Source of the DNA: Sympetrum striolatum | Taxonomy: Eukaryota > Arthropoda > Insecta > Odonata > Libellulidae | Reading direction: 5' to 3' | Length of the DNA stretch: 64,000 nucleotides | NCBI GenBank assembly: GCA_947579665.1 | Contig: OX388345.1 | Span: 69,307,454 to 69,371,453, forward strand | In this document: in pieces, positions 58,590-64,000 of the stretch | Layout of the letters: the number at the start of each line of letters is the position of its first letter | Numbering within the stretch: position 1 is the stretch's first letter | Notes under the pieces: model-generated | Seen by the model: the letters and a program-made list of their open reading frames with translations, nothing else | Database searches by the model: none | What the model was told of the DNA's origin: nothing | Made by a program: the position numbers and the translations under genes

Positions 58590-58690
58590 GTAAATCATAT
58601 GACTAGATGCCTTATGGCTAATGCACTCCCCTGGAAAGTAGGAGATCCGGGTTCGAGTCCCGGAAACGTCAGACCGTTTCAGTTCCTTCT
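58590..58690 (+). repeat. tRNA-like SINE head, family alpha
   Basis: TATGGCTAATGCACTCCCCT, GGAAAGTAGGAGATCCGGGT and TCGAGTCCCGG give an A box, an anticodon-like hairpin (CTCC ... GGAG) and an exact B box. The acceptor stem pairs only at three positions (GAC/GTC), so a functional tRNA is unlikely. Confidence 0.6.
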
Positions 58691-59214
58691 ACCTCTTAAA
58701 GCAATTGACTCATGTGTTACTCATCGACCATTTAAGATCGTACTATTAAGACCAAGCAATGAGATACTTTGTAAATGTAATTTTAAAAGTTTACCATCTA
58801 CAATATTTTCCGCCACATTTCAACATGGCGTAGTCACTCAGTAGCTAAAATGATACCACGGGTACTTTGAAAATCAGGAAGTTTAGTTCACCTTACTAGT
58901 AGCAGCACTTACTGGTACAGCTTAGCCCTTTCAGACCTGAATTTTTTCTGTGAAGGAAAAATTATTTTTGAATGTAGTTGATGATTCCGTTATTCAGTAA
59001 GCAGTAAAACCATATTATGAGACTCATCTGATACAGGATTAACATAATATTAAAATCAAAGAAGCAAAATCATAAATATCAATTTTTGATTAATGAATTA
59101 ATTAATGAAATTTAATTTAAATTAATTTAATGTAAAATGTATAATAAGCACTGAAAATGGTGTCCAATATATTGCTCGCAGGGTCTGAAAAGGTTAGTAA
59201 TGGTTAGGTTATTT

Positions 59215-59305
59215 CGCACATAGGCTCCAACCGAGATTTGAATCCAGGATCGCTTTCAAAAAAGCCGAACGCGCTGCCCAAATAGTTATCCGAGAGCCTG
59301 AGTTC
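59215..59305 (-). repeat. tRNA-like SINE head, family beta
   Basis: The minus strand reads GAAAGCGATCCTGGATTCAA followed by ATCTCGGTTGGAGCC. It matches the beta copies at 13702 (plus) and 60160/60405 (minus). Confidence 0.55.
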
Positions 59306-59379
59306 GTATTAATGAAAATAGATAGTAATGAAAAATATACGGAATAAGGGAGACGATCACTCAATGGACCGAGGTAAAC

Positions 59380-59900
59380 ATGCTATACTTTCGTCGCGGA
59401 AAAACGCGCAAATTGGATGTTTGTTTAAGTCACTCGCTTCGACATTCGCATTGAAAAAAAACCCTTTCCTCGAAACACTCGCCTCCCTCGATTCACCCGA
59501 GTCTTCCCGGCGGTCCGAGCGTCACGACTGCGGCAAATCGTCAATAGGCCACGCTCCTTTGCACTAATTTCCGCATTCAGAAGAGATAAATCCGACGAAA
59601 TAAGAAAAAGGGCGACCCTCTCCAATTTCCGAGAGCGCCCCGGAGTGGGAAAAACAAACATCGCGATTAATGCCTCGAGCGCTACCGAAATAGAAACTTC
59701 TGGGACGATAATTGCCGGGGCGATATGGGGCGGGGAATAGTCCGGAGTCCCACGGTTACTTATAGGGAAAAAAAGCCATCGCGAGTCATCGGAAGGATTC
59801 CCAGCTTGGCGCGGTCGTGGATGCGGTTTTCTCCCGGCTTCCGTATCGACGTGCGGGGGAAAGGAGAAATGGGAAACGCGGGCTTAATTCAAATGGGATG
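59380..59900. other. GC/CpG-rich island 6
   Basis: A CpG-rich stretch with overlapping frames on both strands and no recognised protein. It is flanked by SINE-type repeats on both sides. Confidence 0.45.
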
Positions 59901-60004
59901 AAGGGGATGCCAAAACGTAGGAAATAGAGGAAGGGATAGGTCGGAAAATGCATGTGGCAGATGGTATGAAGGAGAGAAAAAGGGGAAATGAATAAAAGCT
60001 GATA

Positions 60005-60500
60005 GAAATGAAGAGACGTAATAAATTGTGACATTACCGGGGGACGAACCCAGGTCTTTCCGATTGTTGGTTAGACTTAACTCATATTTTAAGAGCATGA
60101 TAACCGTAGGGTATTTGATGCGTGGTAGGGCGGGTTAATTGCTGGTTGGACAATGATGAATGTTGGGTCCCGCCGGGAATAGAACCCGGGACCGCTTTTG
60201 GAAAAGCTGAATGGTAAAGTTAAATCAACATGAGAAAACTTTGAAAACCAAAGCCAAAAAGAAGTAAAAAGTTGTGATAATTTTGGGACCGAACTCAGCT
60301 CTACCTTCCGGGTAATTGGTAAGATTAATTCATATTTAAGCTCATATGATTACCACATAGGCGGTATTTTATGAGTGGTTTATTGCAGGTTGAACTGTGG
60401 TAAATGTTAGCTCCCACCGGGAATCGAACCCGGGATCGTTGTCAAACTGTTCGAATATATCCATTGCCTTTCTGGGAAGAATAGTGGTCTAACCACTAAT
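60005..60500 (-). repeat. Tandem duplication of an alpha-beta tRNA-SINE pair
   Basis: Two collinear units of about 245 bp (60005-60235 and 60255-60500) each hold an alpha T arm (60045 and 60290), a CATGATAACC..TAGG / CATATGATTACCACATAGG block and a GTTAATTGCTGGTTGGACAA / GTTTATTGCAGGTTGAACTG block. Each ends with a beta head (GTCCCGCCGGGAATAGAACC / CTCCCACCGGGAATCGAACC). The beta heads have clear minus-strand B boxes. The order and spacing show that a composite unit was duplicated as a whole. Confidence 0.8.
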
Positions 60501-60789
60501 TATAACGCAACAATTCAACTTCTGTTTCAGGGATTTCCTATGAGCAAGGTAAGGTTACTCCACACAGTAGCTCCAACCACAGTCATCTGTTGACTCATTC
60601 AAAATTATTTATTTATTTTTTAAGTTACGTTTCATTTCCACAATCTTCGCTGTTAACTGTTGTTGCTGAGTGGATTCCTCTAAATATCGCTTTGTGGATC
60701 AATTGTCTCGACAGGGACCTCTGGTGGTGGTCTGTGCCACTAACAAAAGTGGAGTACCATTACCTTACTCAATAATGACCGCTTAAACG

Positions 60790-61245
60790 GGATTGATGCA
60801 AGATGGTGGTTTAATGGGTAGACCACTAAACTATCCGGAATCTGTGAGACCTAGGTTCGTTTCCCAGACATATCACGATTTTTCACTTCTGTTTAGCCCC
60901 GAGTTTTCATAGCTTTCAACACTACCTTTCACAATAAGGACATTCAACAGAAATTGAATTGAGACAGCATGGCAGTTCAGGAGTTGGAATACCTCCCCGC
61001 AATGTGTGGGACCTGGGTTCGTGTCCCAGCCATATCGCAATTTTTCCCTTCTGTTTAGTCCTGCGTTTTCAAAGCTTCTTCTTTACCACTGCCTTGTCCA
61101 ATAAGGACTCCCTTAACAGAAATTTAATTGAGGCATCATTGTAGTTCAGTTCAGTGGTCAGAATACCACCCCAGAAAGTGTGAGACCCGGGTTCACGCCC
61201 CAGTCATGTAGCTATTTTTCACTTCTGTTTAGCCTTGAATAATTA
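60790..61245 (+). repeat. Three tandem alpha tRNA-SINE units
   Basis: B-box starts (GGTTC) lie at 60854, 61016 and 61190, giving 162 and 174 bp periods. Each unit has a TGG(T/C)AGTTCAG- or GGTGGTTTAATGG-type A-box region, GTGRGACCYRGGTTC, a CCCAGNCATRT block and TTTTTCACTTCTGTTTAGCC. In the first two, CAATAAGGACNYYCNNNAACAGAAATTNAATTGAG precedes the next head. Mutations differ between units. Confidence 0.85.
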
Positions 61246-61254
61246 AAAGCTTCT

Positions 61255-62040
61255 GGAGGAGGGACACCAACGCGGAGGAACTGTCGTCTTGCCCTTGACA
61301 TTCCGTTACGTCAGCCCGCTCTCCTAACAGCGTATCATTTTCGAGAGGGCTTTGCAGCTCCGAGTGTGAAAGATGTCAGGGAAGAGGGAGGAGGACGAAA
61401 AGAAGGAGAGAAAGAGATGAAAAATAAAACGGGAGATGATGACGGAGGTGAGGCACTTGGCTCTGATGACGTGGATATTCCAAACATGTTGGATGTGAGG
61501 AGGGATTAAAAAAAAAAAGGGAGGGGGCACACAAGTGGAGGAGGAGGGGGAAAGAAGGTCAAAGGGGAAGGAGGGGGAAAGGGTGGCGAGATCCTCATTG
61601 CGATACGATGAATGAGGATTTTTTATTTTCGATCTCTCACCTCGTCTTCCTCACTCTGATCTCGCGTTACACCAATTCCCCCGTTGAGGAGGTAAATAAA
61701 AGTCCCCCCCCCCCGTCTCTCCCCGGACGACTTTTCACCAAATCTCTCCCCATGTCTCTCTCCATTCGTTATATGTTTCTCTCCTTTTCACTCCGACGCA
61801 GCTCTCCCTGTCTTTCCGCGACGACGAGACAAAAAGAGAGTAAGTCGCGGATGCTTGACCGTTTCGCCGAGAGTTTATACGCGGATGTCTCCTGCCCTCT
61901 CTCCCGAGTCGCTGCAGCAATTACCGCTCCTTTGATGCTCTCCTCTGTTGAATAAGTGGTATCTATCGCGATTCCTTTCAAAATATCCAATCGCTTTCTA
62001 CGTCGCACGTATGCTGGCGACATTAAATGAATAGGATACG
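61255..62040. other. Purine-rich and GC-rich island 7
   Basis: 61350-61590 is strongly G/A-rich on plus, followed by a C run (61707-61716) and CpG-containing sequence to about 61930. Frames on both strands have no recognised domain. Confidence 0.4.
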
Positions 62041-64000
62041 AACTCATACGTTAAATAATGTGATTTTGCTCCTCATTATTCGATCGATTTTAAAGTATCG
62101 GACTGGAACAACGTGTTAAAACATCATCGCAACTTCTGTAATTGTTATCAATACACTAATGATAGTTTGACGATTAACCAGTAGTTTTTGTGTAGAAAAA
62201 TAACGATAAAATCATGAATCAACAGTATAAATACTCATTCACAATTATTATCATACCTACCACGGCTGCTGCTATATCCTCAATGTCACTAAGATAATAT
62301 TGATATGTTGAAAACATAATAATGCAATGCACAGAATAAACAGTAATAAAAACAAAAATAAATTAAAATTGATAAAGATTAGTTGGAATAGAGATCTATA
62401 GTAAATATAATATCATTAATCTTTGAAAACTGGGACACTTTTAGATTGGAAAGTATAGTCAATAAACGTTAATCATCAAGGCTACTCGCTTCATTAAAAA
62501 GTTTAAAAAATTCCTTTGCAGTACTGCGTCGCATTATTTACATCTAAAACCAGTCATGACTGATGTTAGAATATATTATACTCAGCTAATTTAACTTCAT
62601 TTCCTTGATTTTAAAATTTATCAGTCTAAATATTTTAGGAATTACGGATTTTTTTCATTCAATAACGAATAAGGCTTATTTGTGATAGTAAAGTTAGCTA
62701 TATTCATGTAAAAATTTCTTTGAGATTAGAAGTAAAGATGGTGGTATAAAGCGACTGCTGAATATCAAAAGGAAAATATTCTTTCGGCACAAGTAACATG
62801 TGTTTCCGAGTACACATAATGTGCTCATTTTAGGTAAATTATTTACAGAAACCCTTAAGGAGAGAAATCAACTCCGCCTTCAACTCTGGTCTCACCCCAC
62901 ATTTATCATGATTCGAAGGATTCTTCTTGAACCCATTCCTGAATCTTTAACCGAGAGCAAAAAAGAGAAACTCCCCACTCAATACCTGGAATGAAAAATC
63001 CTCAAATCTCGACTCTCAGTCATGATTCATTGGATTCGTCGCAGGATTCAAATGCCTGCGTGATTTTCGTCCTCGCGAGAGGTAGGCTGAAATCTATCGA
63101 ATGGGACGCTAAGTTAAGTGGATATGGAATGGAAAAAGGTCATCAAGTCACGCAGGATGGCGAAGAGGAGAAGCTCGCAAGGATTACGGAAGGAAGGAAT
63201 TAAATTGGGCCAAAATGGCAGCAGAGAGCATCATAAGTCATGGGAGATGACACGTGGAATTAAAATGAAGCTTCTGCTTCCATTTCAATGTCACCTTGAA
63301 ACGTTTTTTCCCTTCACTGCGAGTGTGGTGATGTGGAATGATATTCGGATGAAGAATCCGAGAGAGTTCGATGAGAGAGAGGCTAAAAAAATCGAAAATC
63401 GTCCTAATTAACGATTTGTAGCGATAATGACGGTTGATCCAGCAAGGAAGGTCCTTGCGGAGTCTTTTCAGCATGTGCTGCCCTCTACGATGTGGAGATC
63501 GTTGCTTTTTTGTTTCCGCCAGCGAACGAGAGAAATACTGCCGAAGGCGACGAATCCGTATGGACTGAACTGATTTGTGTGTTAGTTTTTCCCTCCGGCG
63601 AACCAAGCTCGAGGTGACACGCTTCTTTGCGTGAGCCTAACTTCTTAAAAAGCTCGCCTCCATTAGCCAATTCTCACAATTTTTCTGTTTTCACGTTTAC
63701 CCTTTGGGCGTCGAGAAGGAAAAAATGAAATGCGAAATTTTTCTCTTGGTCTCAAGATAATTTTCAAAGGGAGGATCCCCTTCTCGCGGTCAATTTATGA
63801 TTACCTCGCCACTTACTCATATAGATGGTTTTACACATGGCGAACAACTGTTTTTTTAAATCCTTAATCGCCTCAATAGGTAAGATTTGTGACTGGAATA
63901 GAGCAAGGCACAGAAAAGGGCTCATATGTTAAGAACTACTCGCTTCATTTAAACATTTTCTTTTTCAGCAGCATATGTTATATTCCATGCTTCACATCTA
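62041..64000. other. No recognised gene to window end
   Basis: 62041-62800 is AT-rich. 62830-63700 is unique-looking, with several short frames on both strands (up to 122 codons on minus), none recognised. The rest is AT-rich. Confidence 0.4.

Noticed and set aside
1..64000. CRISPR arrays, bacterial operons or other prokaryotic systems.
   Set aside because: The spliced genes, SINEs, LINEs and MITEs show eukaryotic nuclear DNA. The regularly spaced repeats are tRNA-SINE or satellite-like units, not CRISPR repeats with unique spacers.

Overview
This window looks like nuclear DNA from an arthropod, most likely an insect with a large, repeat-rich genome. The background is AT-rich and the genes are split by introns with GT/AG borders. 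Long tracts carry only decayed transposons: non-LTR retrotransposon tails, a mariner fossil, MITEs, tRNA-derived SINEs and Penelope-like ends. I cannot name the species or order from sequence alone.

Only two genes are solidly supported, and they stand head to head. On the minus strand, 11607 down to 7035, lies a complete six-exon mitochondrial carrier homolog (Mtch, MTCH1/2 family, 337 codons). On the plus strand, 12000 to 21475, lies a complete six-exon LRRC59-type gene (leucine-rich repeats, Lys-rich linker, C-terminal membrane anchor; 336 codons). Their start codons are 392 bp apart, so they probably share a bidirectional promoter. The products act on the mitochondrial outer membrane and the ER membrane. 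Two weaker first-exon candidates are a minus-strand 32-codon exon at 481-576 and a plus-strand exon at 53246-53508 at the edge of a GC/CpG-rich island (51.3-53.5 kb).

Layout: 0-6.4 kb holds the candidate exon, LINE and mariner remnants, a perfect hairpin and a dispersed repeat. 7.0-21.8 kb holds the two genes; the LRRC59 introns hold tRNA-like elements, an inactivated ORF, a hAT-like MITE and LINE debris. 21.85-22.5 kb is a piggyBac-type MITE with TTAA flanks. 22.7-29 kb has no recognisable gene. 29-34.5 kb has LINE ends, a dispersed repeat, two GC-rich islands and a tandem array of about 250 bp units. 34.5-51 kb is dense with duplicated repeat families, a fold-back tRNA-like element, Penelope-like ends with hammerhead-like motifs and a 1.0 kb TIR element. 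51.3-53.5 kb is the CpG-rich island. 55.3-56.35 kb is a degenerate tandem array. 58.1-61.25 kb is a cluster of tRNA-derived SINEs, partly in tandem. The last 2.7 kb has no recognisable gene.

The observations most worth checking are the repeated CTGATGA / stem / GAAAC / GTC motifs at six sites (possible hammerhead ribozymes of Penelope-like elements), the tandemly arranged tRNA-SINE cluster, the tRNA-like element enclosed in inverted repeats at 38.9 kb, and the possible first exon at the large CpG island. I did not find a clearly new multi-gene system.
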